A DNA stretch of 64,000 nt, taken from positions 310,001-374,000 of the forward strand of contig NC_008701.1 in the NCBI RefSeq assembly GCF_000015205.1. Reading direction: 5' to 3'. Position numbers and translations under genes: made by a program. Origin of the DNA: Pyrobaculum islandicum DSM 4184 (GTDB lineage: Archaea > Thermoproteota > Thermoprotei > Thermoproteales > Thermoproteaceae). Below, one piece after another: positions 52,649 to 61,565 of this stretch (its first letter is position 1; every line of letters starts with the position of its first letter). The notes below the pieces were generated by a model that did not search any database, was not told where the DNA came from, and saw only the letters and a program-made list of their open reading frames with translations.

Positions 52649-53198
52649 ACTCTAAAAATCCCGTCTTCTCTGAATATTCAAGCCAATCTACTCTGTCGCT
52701 TCTACACCGCTTAGTTATACATCGTTTTAATACCTCAAATGTCTCCTCTGGGCTTCTTAATGTTACATCTATCTGGAATACTCTATGCCATCTTTCACTA
52801 GCAGATGTATAAACTATGTCTAAAATCTCGGCCCAAACATTATCCACTACCTTCTTAAGAGGCCACCCCCTGTTTAACAACTCTTTGAAAAGGACGTCTG
52901 GCGCTTTGCGCAACACTATAACAATTTCTGGATCTGGAGACACTTCTACTACGTGTGTATCTATGATGCTTCCAGGCCTTGTCGCTTTATATACGACCTC
53001 CTTTGCCCCTTCTAAATCCACTATTTCGTATGTATCTAGCTCTGGGATATATTTCACATATGGCGTATTTATCAACAACTCTCCCACAGATATGCACCAC
53101 GTCGAGAAATACGCCGCAAGTTTTCTACACTGGCTAGTTTTTCCAACTCCCGGCGTGCCTGTAATTAGGGCCTTAGGGCTTTGTCCTTCTGATGTCAC
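52626..53198 (-). CDS. AK6/Fap7-type nucleotide kinase
   Basis: 190 aa with Walker A ITGTPGVGKTSQCRKL at residue 12 and the short lid and base pattern of the adenylate-kinase-6/Fap7 family (NVWAEILDIVYTSA). Fap7 acts with uS11 in small-subunit ribosome maturation and has NTPase/AMP kinase activity. Its start overlaps the end of asnS by 26 bp, so it belongs to that operon. The family's C-terminal part is somewhat extended here. Confidence 0.85.
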   Translation of the reverse strand: MTSEGQSPKALITGTPGVGKTSQCRKLAAYFSTWCISVGELLINTPYVKYIPELDTYEIVDLEGAKEVVYKATRPGSIIDTHVVEVSPDPEIVIVLRKAPDVLFKELLNRGWPLKKVVDNVWAEILDIVYTSASERWHRVFQIDVTLRSPEETFEVLKRCITKRCRSDRVDWLEYSEKTGFLEFIERLSR

Positions 53199-54471
53199 GT
53201 GGAAACGGCACTACATCTCTTATATGATCCGCGCCCGTAATCCACATAACTAGGCGGTCAACGCCAAGGCCAAAGCCTGAGTGTGGAACTGAGCCATACC
53301 GCCGTAGGTCGATATACCATTGGTAATCCTCAGGGTTTAGCCCGAACCGTATTATTTTATCTATAAGTTCCTTTGCGTCATAAATCCTCTCGCCGCCGCC
53401 AATAACTTCTCCATAGCCCTCTGGCAGAAGTACGTCAAAACTTAGCGTCACTTCAGGCCTTTGGGGATTATTTCTATGGTAGAAAGCCTTTAGTTTTTCA
53501 GGAAATCCATACAAAATAATCGGCTTGTCAAACTCTAGCGTTAACGCTCTTTCTTCGTCCGCACCTATGTCGTCGCCCCAATTTATATTCAAGCCTTTTT
53601 TTCTCAAAATCTCTATTGCCTCATCGTAACTAACTCTATAAAACGGCGGCTTGGCCTTTTCTAACGCTTCAGTCTTACGTCCCAAGAGCTTAAGCTCTTC
53701 TCCCCTCTCCTGTAAGACTTTTTCGACTGTATAACTTATGACTTCCTCGCCTACGCGCGCGGCGTCTTCCATACTTGCCCACGCCATCTCCATTTCTGCA
53801 TGCCAAAACTCTGTGAGATGTCTTCTCGTTCTAGAAGGCTCAGCTCTAAAACTAGGCGCTATTGTATATACTTTTTCAAGACTATATATGAGGGCCTCTA
53901 GATAAAATTGTGAGCTTTGTGTTAAATATACCGGCCGTCCAAAGTAATCTACTCTAAAGAGCGTCGCACCTCCTTCTACTGCAGCAGTTATAAACATGGG
54001 GGCTTGTACTTCATAGAAACCGTTTTTTCTAAAGTAGTGGTGTAACGCCTCAAATACTGTATGTCTAATTTTCAGGACTGCTTGCATTTTTCTACTTCTA
54101 AGCCATAAATGTCTCACGTCTAATAGATATTCGCTATCTGCAGTTACGGCATCTTCATTTATTGGATACGGCTCTCCTATATAAACCCAATCTATGCTTT
54201 CAACGTGCAATTCTACGCCTCCAGGAGCTCTCGGCTCTTTTACCAACAACCCACTTACCACAATAGAGGACTCTATATTGAGCTCTTCGGCTATTTTAAA
54301 CCGATCTCTCGGAAAGACAAGTTGTATAATTCCTGTCGAGTCTCTAAGCACTACAAACACCTTCTCTTTTAACACCCTTTTCCGATACACCCAGCCTCTA
54401 ACTGTAACGTATCCGGTGCTGAGCTTTATAGCCTCAGATATTGGAATGGCTTTCTTAAACACCTCCATCAC
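53173..54471 (-). CDS. asnS: Asparaginyl-tRNA synthetase (class IIb)
   Basis: 432 aa: N-terminal OB anticodon-binding domain (TVRGWVYRKRVLKEKVFVVL), then the class II core with motif 2 APSFRAEPSRTRRHLTEFWHAEMEMAW near residue 210 and motif 3 GFGLGVDRLVMWITG near 400. EFWHAEMEM and the absence of AspRS-type substitutions favour AsnRS over AspRS; a biochemical check is needed to be certain. Direct charging of tRNA-Asn follows. It overlaps a small upstream membrane-protein gene by 4 bp. Confidence 0.88.
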   Translation of the reverse strand: MMEVFKKAIPISEAIKLSTGYVTVRGWVYRKRVLKEKVFVVLRDSTGIIQLVFPRDRFKIAEELNIESSIVVSGLLVKEPRAPGGVELHVESIDWVYIGEPYPINEDAVTADSEYLLDVRHLWLRSRKMQAVLKIRHTVFEALHHYFRKNGFYEVQAPMFITAAVEGGATLFRVDYFGRPVYLTQSSQFYLEALIYSLEKVYTIAPSFRAEPSRTRRHLTEFWHAEMEMAWASMEDAARVGEEVISYTVEKVLQERGEELKLLGRKTEALEKAKPPFYRVSYDEAIEILRKKGLNINWGDDIGADEERALTLEFDKPIILYGFPEKLKAFYHRNNPQRPEVTLSFDVLLPEGYGEVIGGGERIYDAKELIDKIIRFGLNPEDYQWYIDLRRYGSVPHSGFGLGVDRLVMWITGADHIRDVVPFPRDIRRTKP

Positions 54472-54722
54472 GTCTGTAGAGGAGCTTCTTTAAAAATTCC
54501 AATTATGACCCCGCCCTCACATTCGGCGGTCTGTTTTCCCACGTAGTCTCCCTCTTGGTAACGTCTCTTTTTTTCAGTCCCGTCGCCGCAACGAACTAAT
54601 GTAAATATCTCTGCTGGTCTCTCTCTGTCTCTAGTCGCTGTCACTCTCCAGAACATGTACATAAAGAACAGCAATACTAACAGGGATGTTATAAGTACAA
54701 CGAGGTAATCCCACACATTCAT
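54468..54722 (-). CDS. Small single-pass membrane protein
   Basis: 84 aa: one membrane helix (LVVLITSLLVLLFFMYMFW) followed by a basic stretch and a soluble tail with two cysteines (LVRCGDG, TAECEGG). Its stop overlaps the asnS start and its start overlaps the dehydrogenase stop (ATGA). Unknown function. Confidence 0.75.
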   Translation of the reverse strand: MNVWDYLVVLITSLLVLLFFMYMFWRVTATRDRERPAEIFTLVRCGDGTEKKRRYQEGDYVGKQTAECEGGVIIGIFKEAPLQT

Positions 54723-55525
54723 TTTCTGCCTGCGAGATATCCGGCTTTTACATAGTCTTCATCTCCGTACCCCAGTGCAGTTAAAAGTTCGTATAGCGCC
54801 TTGACTCCGCTTATGGCTACTGACCCGGACTCAGCCTCGCCTGCGGCAGTGGCGGCGTAGCGCATATCTTTTGCAGCATTTCTAATAGTAAACGTCGGTT
54901 GTCCGCTGCCTAACATTCTATCAATATAACGCGCCGCCACTTCTTTAAACACAGTCATAGACAAAAGTTCTTTAAACACCTCGGGTTTAATGCCGTATTT
55001 AACAGCCAGAGAAAGAGACTCGCCTAATGTAGCCACTGTAGAAATCAGTAGAGAATTAAAGGCTAGTTTAAGAGCAGTGGCTTTTACGTTATCTCCAACG
55101 TAAAACAACGTGCCAAATTTCTCAAGCGTCGGCCTGAGTTTTATATATAACTCATCGGGGGCGCCTACGATATATATAGCGTCTCCCCCTTCCACATTGC
55201 GCGGACTGCCTACTACCGGCATGGCAAAAACTCTCTTTTCTCCTAGCGTCTCCACCGCTTTTTTAACAGCACCGATAGAATATGTGCCACAAAGCGCTAT
55301 GTAATCACCGCCGATATTTGGGAGCACGTTGAAGAGAGCGGTATCGTCCGCGACAAAAATAGCCACAAATCCTCTTGCCTCCTCTGGCTTGTTTATAGCT
55401 TTGCCAGGCGCGTCTTTAACCTTCTCTCTAGTTCTATTCCACCAATATACATTATAGCCTAGCGATGCAGCGCGTTTTGCAAACGCCTTACCCATATTTC
55501 CCATGCCAATAATAGTTATATCCAT
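54719..55525 (-). CDS. NAD(P)-binding 6-phosphogluconate / beta-hydroxyacid dehydrogenase family protein
   Basis: 268 aa from ATG 55525. The frame opens at 55669, but that would run through the shared promoter and the next gene. Rossmann motif TIIGMGNMGKAF at residue 4 with WWNRTREK after strand 2 (Arg suggests NADP). The substrate loop MPVVGSPRN and the conserved lysine in KLAFNSLL fit the hydroxyisobutyrate dehydrogenase family. Archaeal relatives include glyoxylate or succinic semialdehyde reductases. Leader of a leftward operon with asnS. Confidence 0.88.
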   Translation of the reverse strand: MDITIIGMGNMGKAFAKRAASLGYNVYWWNRTREKVKDAPGKAINKPEEARGFVAIFVADDTALFNVLPNIGGDYIALCGTYSIGAVKKAVETLGEKRVFAMPVVGSPRNVEGGDAIYIVGAPDELYIKLRPTLEKFGTLFYVGDNVKATALKLAFNSLLISTVATLGESLSLAVKYGIKPEVFKELLSMTVFKEVAARYIDRMLGSGQPTFTIRNAAKDMRYAATAAGEAESGSVAISGVKALYELLTALGYGDEDYVKAGYLAGRK

Positions 55526-55544
55526 ATGGCGGGGACTGTACAAG

Positions 55545-55557
55545 TTTATATTTCTAC
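55545..55557. promoter_or_regulatory. Shared TATA between 55525 and 55572
   Basis: AGTTTATATTTCT lies about 22-25 bp from both the leftward ATG at 55525 and the rightward GTG at 55572, with 46 bp between start codons. Confidence 0.5.
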
Positions 55558-55571
55558 ATCCCTCTGCTACT

Positions 55572-56621
55572 GTGCTTTTACTACGTACAGATCCCCTTAA
55601 GCCAGACGCCGACGTAATTAGATTTGCCGCCGAGGTGTTAAAAAGAGGGGGCATAGTGGCGGCGCCCACAGAGACTGTCTACGGCCTTTTTACACATGCA
55701 TATAGCGATGGGGGGTGCGCCAAGGTTTTTAAAGCCAAGGAGAGACCCCCCGACAATCCCTTGATTGTCCACGTAGACTCGGTAGAAATGGCCGCACAAA
55801 TCGCCTATATTCCAGAGGAAATTGTAGACGTACTCAGGCGCATATGGCCCGGCCCGATAACACTTGTAATGAAGTCTAGAGGGGCCGTCTCACGTTGTGT
55901 AACCGCCGGCTTAGATACTGTCGCAGTCAGAGCGCCGGCACATCCCATACCTCTGGCAATAATAAAAGAGTTAGAAGCTCCTATAGCAGGCCCTAGCGCA
56001 AATAAGGCGGGGAGGCCCAGCCCGACGACTGCAGAACATGTCGTCGAGGATTTAAATGGCGAAGTCGACGTAATTATAGACGGGGGGCCTACGTTTTTCG
56101 GTGTCGAATCGACAATTATAGATGTTACTAGAAAACCGCCTATCCTCCTCCGCCCAGGCCCCTTTACAGTTGAGGAGCTTGAGAAGTATTTTGGGCCTGT
56201 GGAGATACCACCCGTCGCCCGCGGGCTTATTGAAACAGATGTGGCGTTAGCCCCCGGCATGAAGTATAAACATTATGCGCCAAATACGCCGCTTGTAATA
56301 GTCCATTTTGACCTCTCTCTGGCAGTTGAAACGCTAAGGTCTAAAGGGCTTAAAGTAGCTGTGTTATGTGCAACTGGCCGGTGTACTAATGCAGATGTTG
56401 TAATAAAAATGGGCGATGATTTATACGAAGTTGCTAAAAACCTCTATAGATCTCTTAGAGAGTTAGATAGATTTTCTGTAGATATTGGAGTTGTACCTGC
56501 TGTTGAAGAGACAGGCATTGGTCTCGCTATTATGAATAGGCTTAGAAAAGCTTCTGGGCATAGAGAGGCTTTTAACCTAGGCCAATTGTTAAAGTATGGA
56601 CTGGCTCAGCCAGTTTTTTGA
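55572..56621 (+). CDS. Threonylcarbamoyl-AMP synthase Sua5
   Basis: 349 aa from GTG 55572 (the frame opens at 55503, before the promoter). YrdC domain: KRGGIVAAPTETVYGLFTHA near residue 25, KERPPDNPLIVHV near 55, PGPITLVMKS near 93 and GPSANKAGRPSPT near 137. C-terminal Sua5 domain from about 220 (APGMKYKHYAPNTPL). It makes threonylcarbamoyl-AMP from threonine, bicarbonate and ATP for t6A37 in tRNA. It overlaps the methyltransferase by 26 bp. Confidence 0.93.
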   Translation: MLLLRTDPLKPDADVIRFAAEVLKRGGIVAAPTETVYGLFTHAYSDGGCAKVFKAKERPPDNPLIVHVDSVEMAAQIAYIPEEIVDVLRRIWPGPITLVMKSRGAVSRCVTAGLDTVAVRAPAHPIPLAIIKELEAPIAGPSANKAGRPSPTTAEHVVEDLNGEVDVIIDGGPTFFGVESTIIDVTRKPPILLRPGPFTVEELEKYFGPVEIPPVARGLIETDVALAPGMKYKHYAPNTPLVIVHFDLSLAVETLRSKGLKVAVLCATGRCTNADVVIKMGDDLYEVAKNLYRSLRELDRFSVDIGVVPAVEETGIGLAIMNRLRKASGHREAFNLGQLLKYGLAQPVF

Positions 56622-57369
56622 CGATATATATCTCGATTTTATACAACATTATAAAGGCGAGTGGGAGTCAAAAACTGAGGCGTTATTTATACAACGCGCC
56701 CTCCGTATTGAGCCCGGCATGAGAGTATTAGATGTCGCTTGCGGACATGGGAGACATATGGCGTATATGCCTAAAGATACTGTAGTTGGCGTAGATATAA
56801 ACCTGAAGTATCTAGAGATTGCGAAAAAACATGGAGATGTTGTACAGGCAGATGTAAGAAGCCTCCCGTTTAGAAAAGGAGCTTTTCACGGGGCGTATAT
56901 AATGCACTCTACATTTGGCATGTTTGGCGTTGAGACAGAAGTAGAGATTTTAACTTGGCTCTCTGGCATATTAAAACAAGGCGGACGGCTGTTAATCGAC
57001 GTAGCAAATAAGGAGAAGATTGAAGACATATACCACTCTCTAGGCGAGGTGTGGAACTTCTGGATCTCGGCAGGCCCCTATAGAGTCTTAAGTACGGCAT
57101 ATTACAACCCTCTTACCTCACGTATTAGAGAGGTGAGACATATATACAAGAGCGGGCAGTATGTCGGCGAGAGAGTACTCGAGCTTACTTTATACAGCCT
57201 TGGCGAGTTACGTGTAATGTTTTCAACAGTCGGCTTCTCCATTGAAGATATTTATGGCGGTTTCAACGGCGAAAAATATGATAGACACGCAGATAGGCTT
57301 ATCGTAATCGCTGTAAAAACCGGCGGTATATCAAGGGCGTTAAAAGAAGCTGTCGTATGGAATGTATAG
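56596..57369 (+). CDS. Class I SAM-dependent methyltransferase
   Basis: 257 aa with motif I VLDVACGHGRHMAY at residue 44, motif II acidic VGVDINLKYLE, VQADVRSLPF near 82 and MHSTFGMFG-type motif near 102. C-terminal beta segment (VGERVLELTLYSLGELRVMF) as in metabolite methyltransferases. The substrate cannot be told; both small molecules and tRNA are possible. It overlaps sua5. Confidence 0.88.
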   Translation: MDWLSQFFDDIYLDFIQHYKGEWESKTEALFIQRALRIEPGMRVLDVACGHGRHMAYMPKDTVVGVDINLKYLEIAKKHGDVVQADVRSLPFRKGAFHGAYIMHSTFGMFGVETEVEILTWLSGILKQGGRLLIDVANKEKIEDIYHSLGEVWNFWISAGPYRVLSTAYYNPLTSRIREVRHIYKSGQYVGERVLELTLYSLGELRVMFSTVGFSIEDIYGGFNGEKYDRHADRLIVIAVKTGGISRALKEAVVWNV

Positions 57370-57397
57370 CTTAAAACTCACGTCGGTTTTCTAACTT

Positions 57398-58255
57398 ATG
57401 GATATCTTAGCTTTTCAAAACGCGGTCGACCTCGTAACAGAGTTAGAGAAAGTGGGAGTGGTAAAACAGGTAGAAGAGCGGGTTTTTCCAGATGGCGAGG
57501 TCTTAATTCGTCTCCCAGAGACAGGTCCAGAAGTCGCACTTGTCCTTCGGCTCTATCCCAGCGTCAATGACAACATAATTAAATTGGTTTTAGCGCTTGA
57601 CGCGCTTAGCGATATAGGCGTGCGTAAAGTGGTTTTGCTAACGCCATATTTCCCATATGCCAGACAAGATAGGAGGTTTAGAACAGGAGAGCCGATCAGT
57701 TCTAAGACTATTCTCAAGCTGTTGGCTAATTACCCCGTCTTCGCTATTATTACGCTGGATCTACACAAGCCTTACATTGCCGAGTACGTACCGCGTATTA
57801 CTACAAGAAATATATACCCAGCCGTAGAGTTTGCTGAAAGACTTAAAGACGTAGACATAGTACTAAGCCCAGATTTTGGCTCTGTCTACCGTGCTGAGGC
57901 TATAGCAAAAATATTGGGGGTGTCATATACATACTTCGAGAAGTATAGAGATAGAGACACTGGAAGCATCACACTTGTCCCACGCTATGATGTTAATCTC
58001 AAGGGTAAAAACGTCGCCATTGTCGACGATATATTATCGACAGGGGGCACTTTAGTAGACGCTTGTAAATCTGCGCGGGCGCTTGGCGCAAATAAAGTAT
58101 ATGCCGCAGTAACCCATTGCCAACTTCTTAGAGATGCTAGAGAAAAAGTGAGGGGGTGTGTTGACCGCTTAATATGTACCGACAGTATACCTAATGAATT
58201 TGCAGAAGTGAGGACTGGCCCTATTTTGAGAAGAGAGTTGGAGCGTCTCCTATAA
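57398..58255 (+). CDS. prs: Ribose-phosphate pyrophosphokinase (PRPP synthetase)
   Basis: 285 aa with [11 protein letters not shown] near residue 30, [18 protein letters not shown] near 87 (flexible ATP loop), the cation loop LDLHKPYI near 120, and the PRPP-binding loop [19 protein letters not shown] near 205. It transfers pyrophosphate from ATP to ribose 5-phosphate, feeding purine, pyrimidine, histidine and tryptophan synthesis. Archaeal class length. Its 3' end overlaps the convergent HDAC-family gene by 6 bp. Confidence 0.95.
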   Translation: MDILAFQNAVDLVTELEKVGVVKQVEERVFPDGEVLIRLPETGPEVALVLRLYPSVNDNIIKLVLALDALSDIGVRKVVLLTPYFPYARQDRRFRTGEPISSKTILKLLANYPVFAIITLDLHKPYIAEYVPRITTRNIYPAVEFAERLKDVDIVLSPDFGSVYRAEAIAKILGVSYTYFEKYRDRDTGSITLVPRYDVNLKGKNVAIVDDILSTGGTLVDACKSARALGANKVYAAVTHCQLLRDAREKVRGCVDRLICTDSIPNEFAEVRTGPILRRELERLL

Positions 58256-59260
58256 TCTCCAATATCGGCCGACGTAGCTCTTGACCTCCTTTATAATTTC
58301 TTCAAACTTCTCTAAGGTGTGTACGTCTGTAGAAGTTTGGCTTTCGCCTGGGGCAAACTCCCCAGCGTCTGCTAGTCTAATGAGAGCTTTTGTACCTCTT
58401 CTTATCACCTCACGGTTGTAGCCGCCTTCAAGTAGAAATATTACAGGCTTCTGTAGACGTAATACTGTTTCAAAGACGTAGAGATAGCTTTTAAGCGATA
58501 GTTTCATATCGGCTAGGGGATCTTCCTTATGCGCATCCCAACCTAGTGAGATTATCACAAGACGAGGGTTGTATTGTCTCAACACAGATGTTATAATCTC
58601 GTCAATTACTTTGATGTACACATCGTCGCCAGTATGAGGCGGCAGTGGGATATTTATATTGTAGCCCTCCCCCTTGCCCTCTCCCACCTCTTCGGGATAT
58701 CCCGTGCCTGGGTAGAGCGTGAGCGGATGTTGATGTGTAGAGATATACAACAGATCTCTGTCATATAGTATTTCCTGTGTGCCATTACCGTGATGTACGT
58801 CTATGTCTAATACGGCTACTCCCTCTTCTCCATAAAGTGCGCCTATAGCAGCTGTATTAAAGATACAAAACCCTTGACTTGGCGCAGAGAGAGCTCTACC
58901 GGCAACCCCGGCGTGGTGACCCGGCGGTCTTGCCGCAATTAACGCCGTCTCTTTTCTCTCCACTGCGTTTATAATCGCGGACACGGCTAACGCTGCGGCA
59001 TCGCATGTACCGCTTGATATGTATGTATCGCCGTCGATTTCGGCATGTCCTTCTCTACAAAGTCTACGTACTAGCTCTACATAGCTCTTGTCGTGTATAG
59101 ACTCTATAATGTGCCAGACGTCTTCGCGCATAACGGGCTCCTTTATCTCGGCCCCGGCCTCCCGAGCCCCCTCTAACAAGTGGTCTAGTCTATCTGGCGC
59201 CTCTGGATGTCTAAACGGCGGCGTGTGTTTTTTAAATATTGGCGAATAATACACAAGCAT
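58250..59260 (-). CDS. Histone-deacetylase-family (AcuC-like) amidohydrolase
   Basis: 336 aa with the class I/II deacetylase markers: ARPPGHHAG near residue 108 (charge-relay His pair), [13 protein letters not shown] near 148 (zinc Asp/His), [27 protein letters not shown] near 236 (zinc Asp; Gly-Trp-Asp as in polyamine/acetoin types) and LLEGGYN near 275. It removes acetyl groups from polyamines or proteins by zinc catalysis. The substrate is uncertain. With Sir2 at 45 kb, the window carries both deacetylase mechanisms. Confidence 0.92.
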   Translation of the reverse strand: MLVYYSPIFKKHTPPFRHPEAPDRLDHLLEGAREAGAEIKEPVMREDVWHIIESIHDKSYVELVRRLCREGHAEIDGDTYISSGTCDAAALAVSAIINAVERKETALIAARPPGHHAGVAGRALSAPSQGFCIFNTAAIGALYGEEGVAVLDIDVHHGNGTQEILYDRDLLYISTHQHPLTLYPGTGYPEEVGEGKGEGYNINIPLPPHTGDDVYIKVIDEIITSVLRQYNPRLVIISLGWDAHKEDPLADMKLSLKSYLYVFETVLRLQKPVIFLLEGGYNREVIRRGTKALIRLADAGEFAPGESQTSTDVHTLEKFEEIIKEVKSYVGRYWRL

Positions 59261-59319
59261 AAGTCTATCAGATAAGACATTATTTAAGCCTTCAGTTAGA
59301 TTTAAAAGTTGTATAAAAT

Positions 59320-59505
59320 GTGTCTATTTTGAAAAGAAAGAAGAAAGAAGAGGAGGAAGACGATTTAGAGAAAATTCTTTCTGAACTGAAGGAAAATGAT
59401 GAAGGCAACGACGTCACTACTGTCACTATTCAAATAGCTGGACTTAAGGAGTTGACTAAGGCCATACAAGAGTTAGCTGAAGCTATGAAGAAATGCAATA
59501 GCTAA
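59320..59505 (+). CDS. Small highly charged protein
   Basis: 61 aa, GTG start. A Lys/Glu-rich N-terminus (KRKKKEEEEDDLEKILSELK), then a beta-like TTVTIQIAG and a helix ELTKAIQELAEAMKK. It may be coiled-coil forming. Two AT-rich boxes lie within 25 bp upstream. The overlapping ATG 2 bp earlier hits a stop at once. No family recognised; its 3' end overlaps convergent arfB by 4 bp. Confidence 0.65.
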   Translation: MSILKRKKKEEEEDDLEKILSELKENDEGNDVTTVTIQIAGLKELTKAIQELAEAMKKCNS

Positions 59506-60122
59506 ACTTTGAGAAACTCCTCTACTTTTTTTAAAATCCTCCCTAGGGCGTCTTCCAACATCCTTCTCCCCCTTTCGGCTGAGACTTCTCCAGATTTGAG
59601 ACAGCCAACGATGCCGCTTTTCGAAAATTTATCTACAGACATCTTTCCGAATAGGGAGATGTCCCCCTCGCATATGTCGACTAAATCGCCTGTTAGTTTT
59701 CCGCCTATTGCAAGATATATACTAGTTTCGTCACTACCTGCGTGATCTCTTACAAAGATGTACGACCAAACTTTTATGGCTAATACCCGGGGCCCCAGCT
59801 CGTAGTTTAATTGTTGCACCAAGAGACTAACGGCTTCCCACACTCCGCCGTGGCCTACCACAGCTACTACCTTGCCACATTTCTCTACTGCAGATCTAAG
59901 CACATCCTCTAGGTATGGTATGAGACTTCGGCACCTTACAGAAATTGTATTTGGAAACGCACGATGTTCGTCGCTACAGGTATACCAAATCGGAGGTAGT
60001 ACCTGTGCCGTAATTTTTTCAGCTAATTTCAACGCTATATATTGCGCTATCTCTGTATCAACAGTAGGGGGGAGGTGGGGGCCGTGTTGTTCATATGAAC
60101 CTATTGGCAATATACAGACCAC
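59502..60122 (-). CDS. arfB: Creatininase-family deformylase, probable ArfB
   Basis: 206 aa with creatininase features: LPIGSYEQHGPHLPPTVDTE at residue 5 (metal-binding E, H, D), GHGGVWE near 112 and a later AGSDETS (DETS metal site). ArfB removes formate from the GTP cyclohydrolase III product in archaeal riboflavin and F420 synthesis. The call is supported by the neighbours: arfA divergent 88 bp away, then arfC and ribB. Start GTG 60122. Confidence 0.87.
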   Translation of the reverse strand: MVCILPIGSYEQHGPHLPPTVDTEIAQYIALKLAEKITAQVLPPIWYTCSDEHRAFPNTISVRCRSLIPYLEDVLRSAVEKCGKVVAVVGHGGVWEAVSLLVQQLNYELGPRVLAIKVWSYIFVRDHAGSDETSIYLAIGGKLTGDLVDICEGDISLFGKMSVDKFSKSGIVGCLKSGEVSAERGRRMLEDALGRILKKVEEFLKV

Positions 60123-60155
60123 ACACAGAGATTTTGTTCATTTATTCTCTTCGCC

Positions 60156-60171
60156 GTAAACTAAAGTTTAC
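60156..60171. promoter_or_regulatory. Palindromic operator candidate, arfB/arfA
   Basis: GTAAACTAAAGTTTAC is a perfect inverted repeat GTAAAC-N4-GTTTAC, just upstream of a TATA (AGTATTTATAT, about 60180-60190). A further half-site GTTTAC lies at 60199-60204, next to the arfA start. The same architecture precedes ribB. Confidence 0.7.
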
Positions 60172-60210
60172 AATACACAAGTATTTATATGATCGGTAGT
60201 TTACCACCAT

Positions 60211-60876
60211 GTGCACGGCATCGCAGTGATTGAGCTCAAAGGATATAGAGAGTGGACAGAAAGCTTGGGCCCCCGTAGGGAACATATAATCCAACAGATT
60301 CAAGCCAAGCTACACGCGACGCTTTGGAAAAGTTTTACCACAGTGGGGGCCCTGCCCCATCATTTTAGATACGACTTTTTTATAGCGCTTGTTAACAACA
60401 TAAGTAGTGCAGCTGTAGAGTCGGCTGTTGCAAAAATAGCGAGACACTCCCCAGTACCTATAGACTTCTGTATAGGAACAGGCGACACTCCCTACAGCGC
60501 GTATCTAAACTGCAGAGGTAAAGAGGTAGAAGCTACAAGTTTCTCTATCGTAGCCCATATGGATATTGTAAATAGTACCAAGACTACAAAACTCAACGGT
60601 CCGTTAGACGTATATTCACACATAGTAAGGTTGATAGACACACTTTTAGATGTGTGTAAAGAATATGGATGTCTAGTTTTTTACCTAGGTGGAGATAACA
60701 CAGCTCTCTTCTTGCCAACGCCTGATGTAATCAACGAAATTGTAAGAAATATAGATACAAGAGTTAGAGTGGGCGTCGGCGTGGCGAAAAAACCATACAA
60801 CGCGTTTGTCAAAGCAACTAGAGGTCTTGACTACCTCCGGTCAACAAATAGAGAGGGGATAAAAATAGTGAAATGA
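60211..60876 (+). CDS. arfA: GTP cyclohydrolase III (ArfA)
   Basis: 221 aa, the archaeal GCH III family: IAVIELKGYREWTESLGPRRE at residue 3, TFSIVAHMDIVNST-type central segment near 110, CLVFYLGGDNTALFLP near 150 (cyclase-like fold with metal-binding Asp) and VGVGVAKKPYNAFVKAT near 190. It opens GTP to the formylated pyrimidine that starts riboflavin and F420 synthesis. GTG start about 27 bp after the TATA; the nearby ATG at 60209 hits a stop. Overlaps arfC (ATGA). Confidence 0.92.
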   Translation: MHGIAVIELKGYREWTESLGPRREHIIQQIQAKLHATLWKSFTTVGALPHHFRYDFFIALVNNISSAAVESAVAKIARHSPVPIDFCIGTGDTPYSAYLNCRGKEVEATSFSIVAHMDIVNSTKTTKLNGPLDVYSHIVRLIDTLLDVCKEYGCLVFYLGGDNTALFLPTPDVINEIVRNIDTRVRVGVGVAKKPYNAFVKATRGLDYLRSTNREGIKIVK

Positions 60877-61526
60877 GACCATACGTCTATCTAGTTGCCG
60901 CAACTACGATAGACGGTAGGATAGCTAGTTATACAGGATATTCACGTTTGTCATGTCCATACGATTTAAAAAGACTTCATTCGATAAGGGCTAGTGTAGA
61001 CGCAATAATAGTGGGGGCAAATACCGCCATTGTAGACAACCCTAGGCTAACAGTGAGGTATGTCGAGGGAAAAAACCCGATGCGTGTATTGATAGACGGG
61101 GCGCTTCGCGCCCCCCTCACGCTCCGTATATTCGACTCCTCGGCGCCGACTGTTGTATTTACTACACATAAAGCGCCGCAAGACAAGATACATGAGCTGC
61201 AAAAACGTGGTGTGAAGATCTATATAACGGAAGGCGAAACAGTCGACCCCGCTTATGTGTTAGATACGTTATATAAACAGGGAGTGAGGAAAGTGTTACT
61301 AGAGGGGGGCGGCAGGACGAATTGGGAATTTCTCTCCAAGTGTCTTGTCGATGAAATAATTCTAACTGTAACGCCATATGTATTTGGAAGAGGGGTCTCC
61401 CTAGTAGAGGGGGCCGGATTTGCCACTACTGAAGATACGCCGTTTGCTCTTACGCTACATTCTATAAAGCTTTGTGAATGCGGCCAAGAGGTAGTGTTGA
61501 AATACCACGTATCTTGTAAACATTAG
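60873..61526 (+). CDS. arfC: Diaminohydroxyphosphoribosylaminopyrimidine-type reductase (ArfC / RibD C-terminal)
   Basis: 217 aa, RibD reductase domain alone: YLVAATTIDGRIA at residue 6, DAIIVGANTAIVDNPRLTVR near 46, VLLEGGGRTNWEF near 146, FGRGVSLVEG near 172. It reduces 2,5-diamino-6-ribosylamino-pyrimidinone 5'-phosphate with NADPH in the archaeal pathway. It carries no deaminase domain, as normal in archaea. Its last 11 bp lie under the next operator palindrome. Confidence 0.93.
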   Translation: MRPYVYLVAATTIDGRIASYTGYSRLSCPYDLKRLHSIRASVDAIIVGANTAIVDNPRLTVRYVEGKNPMRVLIDGALRAPLTLRIFDSSAPTVVFTTHKAPQDKIHELQKRGVKIYITEGETVDPAYVLDTLYKQGVRKVLLEGGGRTNWEFLSKCLVDEIILTVTPYVFGRGVSLVEGAGFATTEDTPFALTLHSIKLCECGQEVVLKYHVSCKH

Positions 61527-61531
61527 TTTAC
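61516..61531. promoter_or_regulatory. Palindromic operator candidate, ribB
   Basis: GTAAACATTAGTTTAC is the same GTAAAC-N4-GTTTAC, overlapping the end of arfC. A half-site GTTTAC at 61558-61563 is next to the ribB start, with TATA-like AAGTATATT between. The spacings are within one base of those before arfA (26 versus 27 bp between palindrome and half-site). Confidence 0.7.
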
Positions 61532-61565
61532 AGAAAAGTATATTAGCAGTGACAAAAGTTTACTT

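Noticed and set aside
55526-55669. N-terminal extension of the 6PGDH-family protein
   Set aside because: It overlaps the start of the divergent sua5 gene and the shared promoter; the Rossmann motif begins right after ATG 55525.
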